DNA of 64,000 nt from Fodinibacter sp963800505 (GTDB lineage: Bacteria > Actinomycetota > Actinomycetes > Actinomycetales > Dermatophilaceae). A model generated the notes under the pieces. It ran no database searches. It was not told the origin of the DNA and saw only the letters and a program-made list of their open reading frames with translations. The translations under genes were made by a program, and so were the position numbers. Numbering within the stretch: position 1 is the stretch's first letter; every line of letters starts with the position of its first letter. Of the stretch, positions 52,120 to 61,088 are shown piece after piece. The stretch spans positions 1-64,000 of the forward strand of contig CAWDBL010000024.1 in the NCBI GenBank assembly GCA_963800505.1, in the 5' to 3' direction.

Positions 52120-53865
52120 TCAGGCGGGCACCACGGCATCGCGGTCGGCGCGGTTGACCGCCGACATGATGGCGCGCAGCGAGGCCTTGACGATCGACTC
52201 GTGCAGGCCGACCCCCCACAGCACCCGCTCGCCGACGGCACACTCGACGTAGGCGGCCGCGCGGGCGTCGCCACCGGCCGACAGGGCGTGCTCGTGGTAG
52301 TCGAGCACGCGCACGTCGACCCCGAGCGGCCCGAGGGCCTGGATGAAGGCCGCGATCGGGCCGTTGCCCGTGCCGCTGATCTCGACCTCCTTGCCGAAGT
52401 CGGTGATGGTCGACTCGATGTGGTCCATGCCGTCGTCGGCGCCGGTCAGCGTCGAGCGCACCGGGGCGAACCGGCCCCAGCGCTCGCCCGCCTCGTCGGC
52501 GTGCAGGTACTCGTCGGCGAACATCTGCCAGATCTCCGCGGCCGACAGCTCGCCGCCCTCGGAGTCGGTGCGGCGCTGCACGACGTGGCTGAACTCCACC
52601 TGGAGGCGGCGCGGCAGGTCGAGACCGTGCTCGGCCTTGAGCAGGTACGACACCCCGCCCTTGCCGCTCTGGCTGTTGACCCGGACGACGGCCTCGTAGG
52701 AGCGGCCGATGTCGTGCGGGTCGATCGGCAGGTAGGGCACGCCCCAGTCGATGTGGTCGACGTCGGTGCCGGCCGCGGTGCTGCGGCGGTCCATGTCCTC
52801 CAGGCCCTTCTTGATGGCGTCCTGGTGGGAGCCGGAGAAGGCCGTGTAGACGAGGTCGCCGCCCCACGGGTGCCGCTCGTGCACCGGCAGCTGGTTGCAG
52901 TACTCGACGGTGCGCCGGATCTCGGCCATGTCGGAGAAGTCGATCTGCGGGTCGATGCCCTGGCTGAACAGGTTCATGCCCAAGGTGACCAGGCAGACGT
53001 TGCCCGTGCGCTCGCCGTTGCCGAACAGGCAGCCCTCGATCCGGTCGGCGCCGGCAAGCCGGCCGAGCTCGGCCGCGGCGACGCCCTCACCGCGGTCGTT
53101 GTGCGGGTGAAGGCTGACGACGACCGACTCGCGGCGGTCGAGGTGGCGCACCATCCACTCGATGGAGTCGGCGTAGACGTTGGGGGTCGCCATCTCGACG
53201 GTGGCGGGCAGGTTGACGATCATCTTGTGGTCGGGGGTCGGGTCGATGACCGCGATGACCTCGTTGCAGATGCGCACCGCGAACTCGAGCTCGGTGCCGG
53301 TGTACGACTCGGGCGAGTACTCGTAGTAGACGTCGGTCTCGGGGATGGTCTCCTCGAGCTTCCTGCACAGCCGGGCGCCCTGGAGGGCGATGTCGATGAT
53401 GCCCTCCTCGCTCATCCCGAACACGACGCGGCGCTGCAGCACCGAGGTCGAGTTGTAGAAGTGCACGATCGCCTGCTTGCTGCCGCGGATGGCGTCGAAG
53501 GTGCGCTCGATGAGGTGGTCGCGGCACTGGGTGAGCACCTGGATCGTCACGTCGTCGGGGATGTGCCCGCCGTCGATCAGGTCGCGGCAGAAGTCGAAGT
53601 CGGTCTGGCTGGCGCTCGGGAAGCCGACCTCGATCTCCTTGTAGCCCATCCGCACGAGCAGCTTGAACATGCGCATCTTGCGCTCGGCGTCCATCGGGTC
53701 GATGAGGGCCTGGTTGCCGTCGCGCAGGTCGACCGCGCACCAGCGCGGTGCCTTGGTCATCACCTGGTCGGGCCAGGTGCGGTCGGGCACGTGGACCTCG
53801 AGCTGCTCCTGGAACGGCACGTACTTCTGGGTCGGCATGCCCGAGGGCTGCTGGGGGTGGATCAC
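52120..53865 (-). CDS. leuA: 2-isopropylmalate synthase
   Basis: 581 aa, GTG start preceded by AAGGAAG. First committed step of leucine synthesis: acetyl-CoA plus 2-ketoisovalerate. The catalytic barrel has APRWCAVDLRDGNQALIDPM and the metal-binding SLHPHNDRGEGVAAAELG. The C-terminal ~130 residues are the LeuA regulatory domain for leucine feedback (GNGPIAAFIQALGPLGVDVR). It is the type-2 long form usual in actinobacteria. A possible Leu-containing leader lies just upstream. Confidence 0.96.
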   Translation of the reverse strand: MIHPQQPSGMPTQKYVPFQEQLEVHVPDRTWPDQVMTKAPRWCAVDLRDGNQALIDPMDAERKMRMFKLLVRMGYKEIEVGFPSASQTDFDFCRDLIDGGHIPDDVTIQVLTQCRDHLIERTFDAIRGSKQAIVHFYNSTSVLQRRVVFGMSEEGIIDIALQGARLCRKLEETIPETDVYYEYSPESYTGTELEFAVRICNEVIAVIDPTPDHKMIVNLPATVEMATPNVYADSIEWMVRHLDRRESVVVSLHPHNDRGEGVAAAELGRLAGADRIEGCLFGNGERTGNVCLVTLGMNLFSQGIDPQIDFSDMAEIRRTVEYCNQLPVHERHPWGGDLVYTAFSGSHQDAIKKGLEDMDRRSTAAGTDVDHIDWGVPYLPIDPHDIGRSYEAVVRVNSQSGKGGVSYLLKAEHGLDLPRRLQVEFSHVVQRRTDSEGGELSAAEIWQMFADEYLHADEAGERWGRFAPVRSTLTGADDGMDHIESTITDFGKEVEISGTGNGPIAAFIQALGPLGVDVRVLDYHEHALSAGGDARAAAYVECAVGERVLWGVGLHESIVKASLRAIMSAVNRADRDAVVPA

Positions 53866-53878
53866 TGGTCTGCTTCCT

Positions 53879-53998
53879 TCACACTTCGTCGGGGTTCAGC
53901 CGGTGCAGCAGAAGCTCCGCGACGAGGGGCGGCCGATTCAGGCCCCGCCGCGGCAGCGAAGGAGGAGGTGTCCGTGAAGCACGACCCCAGCGTCCCAC
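53879..53998 (-). promoter_or_regulatory. possible leuA leader peptide region
   Basis: A 39-codon frame from GTG 53998 stops 13 bp before leuA. Its end reads PPLVAELLLHRLNPDEV, with three adjacent Leu codons including the rare CTT, in a position suited to attenuation by leucine supply. I cannot show the competing hairpins by eye, and the frame is long for a leader. It is otherwise the 170-bp gap between the acetyltransferase gene and leuA. Confidence 0.35.
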
Positions 53999-54035
53999 GC
54001 GACCGGCATCGCGCCAAGCCCGGGGCGGTTGCGGG

Positions 54036-54731
54036 TCACATCTCGGGACGCAGCACGGCCACGGTGACGCTGCGGCGCACCTCGAACCCGACTCGGCGGT
54101 AGAGGCGGTGGGCGCCCTCGTTGCCGTCGCGCACGTGCAGCATCGCGCGGTCGCCACGCTCCTGGATGCCGTGCGCCGCGGCCAGCGTGACGACGGCGCC
54201 CAGACCTGCGCCGCGCACCGCCGGGTCGACGCAGACCCCCGAGACCTCGCCGAAGCCCTCGACCCGCATCCGCTCCCCCGCCATCGCGACGAGCCGGCCC
54301 CCGCGGCGGATGCCGAACCAGCGCCCGGTGAGGTGGCTGTTCGGGCCGAAGGGCCCGGGTTCGGTGGCCGCCGCCAGGGCGACCATGTCGGGCGAGTCGG
54401 ATGCCGTGAGCTCGACCACCTCGCGGCTCGCCTGCGCCGGTGGCTCGGTGAGGTCGCCGGCGACGTACTGCGTGGCGGGTTCGCGGAGCAGCTCGCGCCA
54501 GCCGGCTGGTGTTGGTTCGACCTCACCACGCAGGAAGACGGCAGTGCCGCCCTGGCCGACGAGCTCGGCCAGGGCCGCCCAGCCGTCGGGGTCGAGGTGC
54601 TCGACCCCGCAGAACGGTGCGATCTCGTCGCGGTAGCGGCGGGCCACGCCACCGGCGGCGCTCTCGGCGAGGTGGGCGTGCGGGCCGGCGAGGGCGTGCC
54701 ACGCCACGTCGTCGAGCACGTGGTCGGTCAC
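54036..54731 (-). CDS. GNAT-family N-acetyltransferase
   Basis: 231 aa. The C-terminal GNAT domain has RMRVEGFGEVSGVCVDPAVR then GAGLGAVVTLAAAHGIQERG (acetyl-CoA loop R-G-x-G-x-G/A form) and LHVRDGNEGAHRLYRRVGFE, close to the FR47-like group. The N-terminal half is a second, degenerate GNAT-like region. It lies 3 bp behind ddaH. The acceptor is unknown. Confidence 0.85.
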   Translation of the reverse strand: MTDHVLDDVAWHALAGPHAHLAESAAGGVARRYRDEIAPFCGVEHLDPDGWAALAELVGQGGTAVFLRGEVEPTPAGWRELLREPATQYVAGDLTEPPAQASREVVELTASDSPDMVALAAATEPGPFGPNSHLTGRWFGIRRGGRLVAMAGERMRVEGFGEVSGVCVDPAVRGAGLGAVVTLAAAHGIQERGDRAMLHVRDGNEGAHRLYRRVGFEVRRSVTVAVLRPEM

Positions 54732-54734
54732 GGC

Positions 54735-55529
54735 TCAGCCTCGGACCCGCACCGAGAGGCACGTGACGCAGCCCTCGAGCTTCTCGAACTCCGACACGTC
54801 GACCTCGGTGACGGTGTAGCCCCGCCCGCGGTAGGACGCGGCGGTGCGCGGTGCGCTGGTCGCCATCAGCAGGTGGTCGGCAGCCAGGTGCACGACGTGG
54901 GCGCCGCCCTCCTCGGGCACGTCCTCGTAGGCGGGGAACGCCTCCTTGTCGTCGACGACCGGGCCCCAGCCGACCACGGTGCCGTCGGGCAGGGCGGTGC
55001 AGGCCGACTTCAGGTGCAGCGCCCGCTCGACCGGCACGGCCTGCACCCGAACTCCGAACTCGCGCAGGTGCATTGCGAGCTGCTGGATGCCGATGCCGTT
55101 GGTGCGCCCGCCGAGGCCGACGTAGGCGGTGCCCCCCGCGCGCAGCACGTCGCCACCGTCGAGGGTGCCGGGCGCCTCGATGTGGACGACGCGCAGGCCG
55201 AGGTCACGCACCGCCCGCTCGACACCGGCCACCTCTCCGCGGCGCTCGGGGGCGCCGGAGCGGGCGATGACGGCAAGGTCACCGTGCACGACGACCGGGT
55301 CCTCGACGAAGACGGCGTCGGGGTGGTCGTCGGCGGGCTCGACCTCGACGATCGTCCAGCCGTTGCGGCTCAGCGCGTCCACGTATCCCTGCCACTGCTG
55401 GCGGGCCAGGTCGAGGTCGACCGGGGTGCGGTCGAGGTGGGTGATGATGCCGTCGGGCAGGCGCGGGCCGGGCCGGCGGACGAGAGCGATGGGGGGCGTC
55501 ACGGCATCCGGGCTCACGAGGCCGGCCAC
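54735..55529 (-). CDS. ddaH: dimethylargininase (DDAH)
   Basis: 264 aa. Hydrolyses N,N-dimethylarginine to citrulline and dimethylamine. Amidinotransferase-fold residues: DAVFVEDPVVV, GTLDGGDVLRAGGTAYVGLG, the catalytic His in ALHLKSACTALPDG and the catalytic Cys in KLEGCVTCLSVRVRG. The 5' end overlaps the acdS 3' end by 16 bp on the same strand, so the two are co-expressed. An arginine deiminase-like role is less likely, given the length and the Cys context. Confidence 0.9.
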   Translation of the reverse strand: MAGLVSPDAVTPPIALVRRPGPRLPDGIITHLDRTPVDLDLARQQWQGYVDALSRNGWTIVEVEPADDHPDAVFVEDPVVVHGDLAVIARSGAPERRGEVAGVERAVRDLGLRVVHIEAPGTLDGGDVLRAGGTAYVGLGGRTNGIGIQQLAMHLREFGVRVQAVPVERALHLKSACTALPDGTVVGWGPVVDDKEAFPAYEDVPEEGGAHVVHLAADHLLMATSAPRTAASYRGRGYTVTEVDVSEFEKLEGCVTCLSVRVRG

Positions 55530-56539
55530 AGGGAATGGTAGGCGTTGAGCGCGGGCTGGCCGCCGAGGTGGGCGTACAACACCGTCGAGTCCCTGGGGAT
55601 GTCCGCGGAGCGCACCAGGTCGATGAGCCCGGCCAGCGACTTCCCCTCGTACACGGGGTCGGTGATCATCGCCTCGAGCTCGGCGCCGAGGCGCATCGCC
55701 TCCATGGTGGAGTCGACAGGGACGCCGTAGAGGTCACCGGCCCAGTCGGGGAGCAGGGCGAACTCGTCGTCGCGCAGGTCGCGGCCGAGCTCGATGACCT
55801 CGGCGGTCTGGCGGGCGATCCGTTCCAGCTGGGCGCGGGTGGTGTCGAGCGTGGCGGAGGCGTCGATGCCGATGACGCGGCGCTTGACGCCGGTGAGGTC
55901 CTCGAGCGCGGCGAATCCCGCGACCATCCCGGCATGGGTGGAGCAGGTGACCGTGCAGACCACGATGGTGTCGAAGTGCACGCCGAGCGCCTTCTCCTGC
56001 TCCGCGAGCTCGAAGGCGTAGTTGGCGAAACCGACTCCCCCGAGGGGGTGCTCGCTCGCACCCGCCGGGATGGGGTAGGCAGTGCCACCGCCCTCCTCCA
56101 CCTCGCGCAGCGCGTCCTTCCACGAGTCGCGGATGCCGATGTCGAAGCCGTGCGGGTCGAGCCGGGAGTCGGCGCCCATCATCCGGGACAGCAGGATGTT
56201 GCCGACCTTGTCGTTGACCGGGTCGTCCCACGGCACCCACTTCTCCTGCACCAGACGGCATTTCAGGCCGAGGTGCGCGGCGACCGCGGCGACCTGACGG
56301 GTGTGGTTCGACTGGTAGCCACCGATCGACACGAGGGTGTCGGCGCCGCTGGCGAGCACGTCGGGGACGATGTACTCGAGCTTGCGGATCTTGTTGCCGC
56401 CGAACGCCAGGCCGCTGTTGACGTCCTCGCGCTTGGCCCACACCTGGGCTCCGCCGAGGTGGTCGCTGAGTCGGCGCAGGTGCTGCAGCGGGCTGGGACC
56501 GAAGGTGAGCTGGTGGCGCGGGATGTCGTGGAGACGCAT
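55514..56539 (-). CDS. acdS: 1-aminocyclopropane-1-carboxylate (ACC) deaminase
   Basis: 341 aa, the normal length. PLP enzyme converting ACC to 2-oxobutyrate and ammonia. The PLP Lys is in GLAFGGNKIRKLEYI, and substrate contacts lie in VSIGGYQSNHTRQVAAVAAH. Closely matching blocks include CRLVQEKWVPWDDPVND, NILLSRMMGADSRL and the C-terminal AHLGGQPALNAYHSLW. The match across these blocks favours ACC deaminase over D-cysteine desulfhydrase, though the C-terminal end differs from the usual GG-x-PALNGY. The ATG at 56539 fits the family start (MRLHDIPRHQLTFGPSPLQ). Confidence 0.9.
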   Translation of the reverse strand: MRLHDIPRHQLTFGPSPLQHLRRLSDHLGGAQVWAKREDVNSGLAFGGNKIRKLEYIVPDVLASGADTLVSIGGYQSNHTRQVAAVAAHLGLKCRLVQEKWVPWDDPVNDKVGNILLSRMMGADSRLDPHGFDIGIRDSWKDALREVEEGGGTAYPIPAGASEHPLGGVGFANYAFELAEQEKALGVHFDTIVVCTVTCSTHAGMVAGFAALEDLTGVKRRVIGIDASATLDTTRAQLERIARQTAEVIELGRDLRDDEFALLPDWAGDLYGVPVDSTMEAMRLGAELEAMITDPVYEGKSLAGLIDLVRSADIPRDSTVLYAHLGGQPALNAYHSLWPAS

Positions 56540-56605
56540 GCTGCTGGTTCTACCACCGACAACCCGGATGCGGTCAGGGGCGTCCGTGGGCCACCCTTGG
56601 ATCTC

Positions 56606-57511
56606 GTGACCACCGACCTGCCTGCCGGCCTGACCGCCCGGCCGCTCACGCCCGATGACCTCGACGCGGCCTTCGCCGTGTACTCCGGTGCCGAGCTCGA
56701 GGATGCCGGCCACCTCGCGCTCGAGCCCGAGGACATCGCGGGCGACTGGGCGCGGCCCAGCTTCGACCTCGCGACCGACAGCATCGGCGTCTTCGACGGC
56801 GACCGGATGGTCGGCGCCGCCGAGGTGACCACCGGTGGGACGCGCGCCGAGGGCGCCGTCCTGCCGGGCGAGCGAGGTCGCGGGATCGGGTCGTGGCTGG
56901 CTGCCTGGACCGAGCAGCGCGCGACGTCGCTCGGGTCGTCGCAGGTCGGCCAGGTGGCGCCGGACGGGTCGCTCCCGCAGCGCTTCCTGCGGGGCCGTGG
57001 CTATCGGCTGGGGCACACCTCGTGGGTGCTCGAGCTGCCCGAGGGGCGGGAGGTGCCGCGGCGGTCGCTCCCACCGGGGTACACGCTCGGGACGGCCGAC
57101 ACCGAAGAACAGAGGCGGGCGGCCTACGAGGTCGTGCAGGACGCGTTCGACGAGTGGGAGGGGCGCGTACGCAACTCCTTCGAGGACTGGGCAGCGACGA
57201 CTGTGCGCCGTCCCGGTATGCAACCGTGGCAGCTGCGAGTCGTCGAGCACGACGGAGTGGTCGTGGGGGCCTCGTTCACGATCCTCGACAGCCAAGGCGT
57301 GGGGTTCGTGGACCAGCTCGCCGTCGAGCGGTTGCACCGAGGACAGGGGCTGGCGCAGGCGCTGCTCGCCGATGCGTTCGCCAGGGCGCGCGAGCACGGC
57401 GCGACCCGCAGCGAGCTGTCGACCGACTCACGCACGGGGGCCCTCGACCTCTACCTCAAGGTGGGCATGGAGGTCACCCAGGTCTGGAGTCGCCTGGTGA
57501 CCGACCTGTGA
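56606..57511 (+). CDS. tandem-domain GNAT acetyltransferase
   Basis: 301 aa, GTG start. Two GNAT folds: the first (about 1-150) has MVGAAEVTTGGTRAEGAVLP with RGRGIGSWLAAW, the second (155-301) has VVVGASFTILDSQGVGFVDQ, LAVERLHRGQGLAQALLADA and a C-terminal DLYLKVGMEV. Double GNAT proteins include mycothiol synthase and many of unknown substrate; this one lacks evidence for a specific role. It is divergent from acdS (66 bp) and convergent with the acyl-CoA-binding protein gene. Confidence 0.82.
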   Translation: MTTDLPAGLTARPLTPDDLDAAFAVYSGAELEDAGHLALEPEDIAGDWARPSFDLATDSIGVFDGDRMVGAAEVTTGGTRAEGAVLPGERGRGIGSWLAAWTEQRATSLGSSQVGQVAPDGSLPQRFLRGRGYRLGHTSWVLELPEGREVPRRSLPPGYTLGTADTEEQRRAAYEVVQDAFDEWEGRVRNSFEDWAATTVRRPGMQPWQLRVVEHDGVVVGASFTILDSQGVGFVDQLAVERLHRGQGLAQALLADAFARAREHGATRSELSTDSRTGALDLYLKVGMEVTQVWSRLVTDL

Positions 57512-57515
57512 CGGG

Positions 57516-57770
57516 TCAGGTGCGCAGGGTGCCGACCAGGGTGACGTACTCGTCGCGGGCGTCCTCGACGCTCATCCCCTTCGCGTCGGCCCAGGCGTCG
57601 TACTTGGCGCGGCCGACCGGGCTCGTGAACCCGGGGCGCTTGCCCGCGACATCACCCTCGGACGCCTGCTTGTAGAGCGCGTAGAGCCGCAGCTTGGTCT
57701 CGTTGCCCGGATCGATCACGAGCGAGTTGACGTAGGCGGCAGCGGCATGGAACTCGTCCTCGGTGGCCAT
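57516..57770 (-). CDS. acyl-CoA-binding protein
   Basis: 84 aa, the full length of a minimal ACBP four-helix bundle. The classic signature is clear: KLRLYALYKQASEGDVAGKR, PGFTSPVGRAKYDAWADAKG and MSVEDARDEYVTLVGTL. These residues bind the CoA 3'-phosphate and adenine. It is divergent from an acyl-CoA dehydrogenase gene (58 bp between starts), which fits a role in acyl-CoA handling. ACBP is common in eukaryotes and patchy in bacteria. Confidence 0.93.
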   Translation of the reverse strand: MATEDEFHAAAAYVNSLVIDPGNETKLRLYALYKQASEGDVAGKRPGFTSPVGRAKYDAWADAKGMSVEDARDEYVTLVGTLRT

Positions 57771-57828
57771 GGCGCCACTCTAGGGCGACAGGTGAGAGGG
57801 TGGAACACCGACCTTCCGAGGAGCCACG

Positions 57829-59793
57829 ATGAGCGCGAGCACGGGGACCACGCACACCGACGACCCGACCGGCGGCGAGGCGTCGCGGGTCTCCGAGCGC
57901 GAGGCGCGAGACGTCGCGGAACAGGCGCGCGAGAGCGGGTGGAGCAAGCCGTCATTCGCCAAGGGGCTCTACCTCGGTCGCTTCGACCTCGACCTGGTGC
58001 ACCCGCACGCGCGGCCGGATGCCGACGACGAGGCACGAGGCGAGGCGTTCCTCGCCCGTCTGCGGGAGGTCTGCGCCGGCATCGACGGGGCGCGGATCGA
58101 GCGCGAAGCGCAGATCCCCGACGAGGACATCAAGGCGCTCGCGGACATCGGGGCGTTCGGGATGAAGATCCCCACGGAGTACGGGGGGCTCGGGCTGACG
58201 ATGCGCTCCTACGGCCGGGCCCTGATGCTGATCGGGTCGGTGCACCCGGCCTTCGGTGCGATGCTGTCGGCACACCAGTCGATCGGCGTGCCCGAGCCGG
58301 TCAAGCTGGTGGGGACGCCGGAGCAGAAGGAGCGCTTCCTGCCGCGGTGCGCTGCGGGGGCCATCTCCGCGTTCCTGCTCACCGAGCCCGACGTCGGGTC
58401 CGACCCGGCGCGGATGGAGAGCACCGCTGTGCTCACCGACGACGGGAGCGCCTACCTGCTCGACGGCGTGAAGCTGTGGACCACCAACGGGGTGGTTGCC
58501 GAGCTGCTGGTCGTGATGGCGCGGGTGCCGAAGCATGCCGGTGGGCGGGGCGGCATCACCGCCTTCGTCGTCGAGGGGGACGCGCCCGGCATCACGGTCG
58601 AGCGGCGCAACGGCTTCATGGGGCTGCGCGGCATCGAGAACGGCCTGACCCGGCTGCACCAGGTGCGGGTGCCGGTCGAGAACCGGCTGGGCAAGGAGGG
58701 CGAAGGGCTGAAGATCGCCCTGACCACGCTCAACGCCGGCCGGCTGTCGATCCCGGCGATGTGCTCGGCCACCGGCAAGTGGTCGCTGAAGATCGCGCGC
58801 GAGTGGTCCTCCGAGCGGGTGCAGTGGGGGCTCCCGGTCGGCCGGCACGAGGCGGTGGCCGGGAAGATCGCGTTCATCGCCGCGACCGCGTACGCCATGG
58901 AGTCGGTGGTCGAGCTGACCTGCGCGATGGCCGATGCCGGGGAGACCGACATCCGGATCGAGGCGGCGCTGGCCAAGCTGTGGGCCAGCGAGATGGCGTG
59001 GCTCATCGCCGACGAGCTGGTGCAGATCCGCGGGGGCCGGGGCTACGAGTCGGCGGCGTCGCTGGCGGCTCGGGGCGAGCGGGCGGTGCCGGCCGAGCAG
59101 CAGCTGCGCGACGTGCGGATCAACCGGATCTTCGAGGGCTCGAGCGAGATCATGCACCTGCTCATCGCCCGGGAGGCCGTCGACGAGCACCTCAAGGCGG
59201 CCGGCGACCTGGCCTCGGCCGATGCTGACCTGTCGGCCAAGGCGCGAGCGGCCGCTGGGGCGAGTGGGTTCTACGCGAAGTGGCTGCCGCAGCTGGTGAC
59301 CGGCGCAGGGTCGGTGCCGACGTCGTTCGGGGAGTTCGGCCCGCTGGCCCGGCACCTGCGCTACGTCGAGCGGTCGTCGCGCCGGCTGGCGCGCCAGACG
59401 TTCTACGGGATGTCGCGCTGGCAGGCCGCGATGGAGCACCACCAGCGGTTCCTGGGCCGCGTCGTCGACATCGGGGCGGAGCTGTTCGCGATGGCGGCCG
59501 CGTGCGTGCGGGCCGAGATGCTGCTCGCGGAGGACCCGGAGCGGGGCCGGTCGGCGCAGCGGCTGGCGGACGCCTTCTGCGGGCAGGCGCGGATGCGGGT
59601 CGACGTGCTGTTCGACGAGCTGTGGACCAACTCGGACGACACGGACCGCAAGCTGGCCGCGTCGGTGCTCGCCGGTGACCTCACCTGGCTCGAGGAGGGT
59701 GTGCTCGACCCGAGCGAGGGCACCGGGCCGTGGATCGCGCGGTGGGAGCCCGGAGCCAGCTCGGCGGAGTCGGTCTGGCGGGCGGTGCGCTGA
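57829..59793 (+). CDS. fadE: acyl-CoA dehydrogenase
   Basis: 654 aa, longer than the basic ~390-residue enzyme because of an N-terminal extension (~90 aa) and a C-terminal helical domain (~170 aa), as in FadE-type and very-long-chain enzymes. Core motifs: FLLTEPDVGSDPARM (FAD/substrate), LWTTNGVVAELLVVMAR, QIRGGRGYESAASLAARGE, IFEGSSEIMHLLIA. It oxidises acyl-CoA in beta-oxidation. The 3' end forms a shared hairpin with asd. Confidence 0.92.
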   Translation: MSASTGTTHTDDPTGGEASRVSEREARDVAEQARESGWSKPSFAKGLYLGRFDLDLVHPHARPDADDEARGEAFLARLREVCAGIDGARIEREAQIPDEDIKALADIGAFGMKIPTEYGGLGLTMRSYGRALMLIGSVHPAFGAMLSAHQSIGVPEPVKLVGTPEQKERFLPRCAAGAISAFLLTEPDVGSDPARMESTAVLTDDGSAYLLDGVKLWTTNGVVAELLVVMARVPKHAGGRGGITAFVVEGDAPGITVERRNGFMGLRGIENGLTRLHQVRVPVENRLGKEGEGLKIALTTLNAGRLSIPAMCSATGKWSLKIAREWSSERVQWGLPVGRHEAVAGKIAFIAATAYAMESVVELTCAMADAGETDIRIEAALAKLWASEMAWLIADELVQIRGGRGYESAASLAARGERAVPAEQQLRDVRINRIFEGSSEIMHLLIAREAVDEHLKAAGDLASADADLSAKARAAAGASGFYAKWLPQLVTGAGSVPTSFGEFGPLARHLRYVERSSRRLARQTFYGMSRWQAAMEHHQRFLGRVVDIGAELFAMAAACVRAEMLLAEDPERGRSAQRLADAFCGQARMRVDVLFDELWTNSDDTDRKLAASVLAGDLTWLEEGVLDPSEGTGPWIARWEPGASSAESVWRAVR

Positions 59794-59821
59794 GCCGGGG
59801 GCGGCCGGTGAGCGGCTCAGC
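59789..59821. terminator. inverted repeat between convergent fadE and asd
   Basis: GCTGAGCCG (59789-59797) and CGGCTCAGC (59813-59821) are exact complements. Each arm contains the stop codon of one of the two convergent genes. A compact shared terminator is likely; no T-tract is present. Confidence 0.55.
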
Positions 59822-60851
59822 GACGCTTGAGCAGCTCCTCGGCCACCTGCACGGCGTTGAGGGCGGCGCCCTTGCGCAGGTTGTCGCCGACGACGAACAG
59901 GTTCAGGCCCCTGCCCTCGGGGGCGGCCTGGTCGGCGCGCACCCGACCGACGAAGACCTCGTCCCGGCCGGTGGCCTGCAGCGGGTTGGGCACGTCGGTG
60001 ACGATGACTCCGGGCGCCTTCCCCAGCACCTCGAGGGCCTCGGCGGGGCTGATGTCACGGTCGAACTCCGCGGAGATCGCGAGGCTGTGGCCCGAGAAGA
60101 CCGGGACCCGGACACAGGTGCCCGACACCCGTAGGCCGGGGATGTGCAGGATCCTGCGCGACTCGTTGCGCAGCTTCTGCTCCTCGTCGGTCTCGAGCGA
60201 GCCGTCGTCGACGATGGACCCGGCCAGCGGCACGACGTTGAAGCCGACGGGCACCGCGTAGATCTGCGGGTCCGGCAGGTCGAGCGCCGAGCCGTCGAGG
60301 GCGAGGTCCTTCGGGTCACCCGACGCGTAGCCGCCGCGCAGCTGGGTGTCGAGCTCGACCAGGCCCACGCCACCGGAACCGGAGACCGCCTGGTAGCTGC
60401 TGACGTGCAGGCGCACCAGGCCGGCGAGGTCGTGCAGCGGCTTGAGCACCGGCATCGCGGCCATGGTGGTGCAGTTCGGGTTGGCGACGATCCCCTTGGG
60501 GATGACGTCGAGGTCCTCGGGGTTGACCTCGGACACCACGAGCGGCACCTCGGGGTCCTTGCGCCAGGCACTGGAGTTGTCGACCACGACCGCGCCGGCC
60601 CCGGCCACCCGCGGCGCCCAGATCTTCGAGGTCGACCCGCCGTTGGAGAACAGCGCGATGTCGAGCCCGGAGAAGTCGGCGGTCGCGGTGTCCTCGACGG
60701 TGACCTCGGTGTCGCCCCACGGCAGGGTCGTGCCCGCCGAGCGCGCGGACGCGAAGTACCGAATCTCCTCGACGGGGAAGTTCCGCTCGAAGAGCAGGGT
60801 GCGCATGACGTTGCCGACCTGGCCGGTGGCGCCGAAGACTCCGATTCGCAT
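59817..60851 (-). CDS. asd: aspartate-semialdehyde dehydrogenase
   Basis: 344 aa. Reduces aspartyl phosphate to the semialdehyde for lysine/DAP, threonine and methionine synthesis. NADP loop GVFGATGQVGNVMRTLL, catalytic Cys in VANPNCTTMAAMPVL, SSYQAVSGSGGVGLVELDTQ, and catalytic His in VPVFSGHSLAISAEF. The usual partner lysC is not adjacent in this window. Confidence 0.96.
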   Translation of the reverse strand: MRIGVFGATGQVGNVMRTLLFERNFPVEEIRYFASARSAGTTLPWGDTEVTVEDTATADFSGLDIALFSNGGSTSKIWAPRVAGAGAVVVDNSSAWRKDPEVPLVVSEVNPEDLDVIPKGIVANPNCTTMAAMPVLKPLHDLAGLVRLHVSSYQAVSGSGGVGLVELDTQLRGGYASGDPKDLALDGSALDLPDPQIYAVPVGFNVVPLAGSIVDDGSLETDEEQKLRNESRRILHIPGLRVSGTCVRVPVFSGHSLAISAEFDRDISPAEALEVLGKAPGVIVTDVPNPLQATGRDEVFVGRVRADQAAPEGRGLNLFVVGDNLRKGAALNAVQVAEELLKRR

Positions 60852-60927
60852 GTCGACCAGTCTAGAGAGCGCTCCGGACGCCGGCCGCCGGGCTCACGAT
60901 GCGGGAGGCGCGGTGCACTTGGCAGTC

Positions 60928-60972
60928 CAGGTCTGGCCCGGTTTGGTCTGGTCTGGTCGAGTCAGGTCAGGT
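60928..60972. repeat. low-complexity GGTCTGGT/CAGGT repeats
   Basis: Short imperfect repeats of GGTCTGG and TCAGGT run through this stretch upstream of asd (minus strand). The surrounding region 60852-61088 holds no convincing gene. Slippage-prone DNA or a degenerate leader are possible explanations. Confidence 0.5.
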
Positions 60973-61088
60973 AGCGGCAGAGCTCGCGTTCGAGGTGGCT
61001 GGTCAGCCGCGGTCGTCGTGCTGGTCGTGGTCGTCCGGTCGCCGTGCTGCTGAGGGTGCGTGGTCGGCGCAGTGCTCGCTTTCGCCGC

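Noticed and set aside
52201..54102. Plus-strand frame of 633 codons opposite leuA
   Set aside because: It is antisense to complete leuA motifs and reads as valine/aspartate/glycine-rich shadow.
53748..55541. Plus-strand frame of 597 codons opposite the GNAT and ddaH genes
   Set aside because: It is the complement of conserved catalytic motifs and has no homology pattern of its own.
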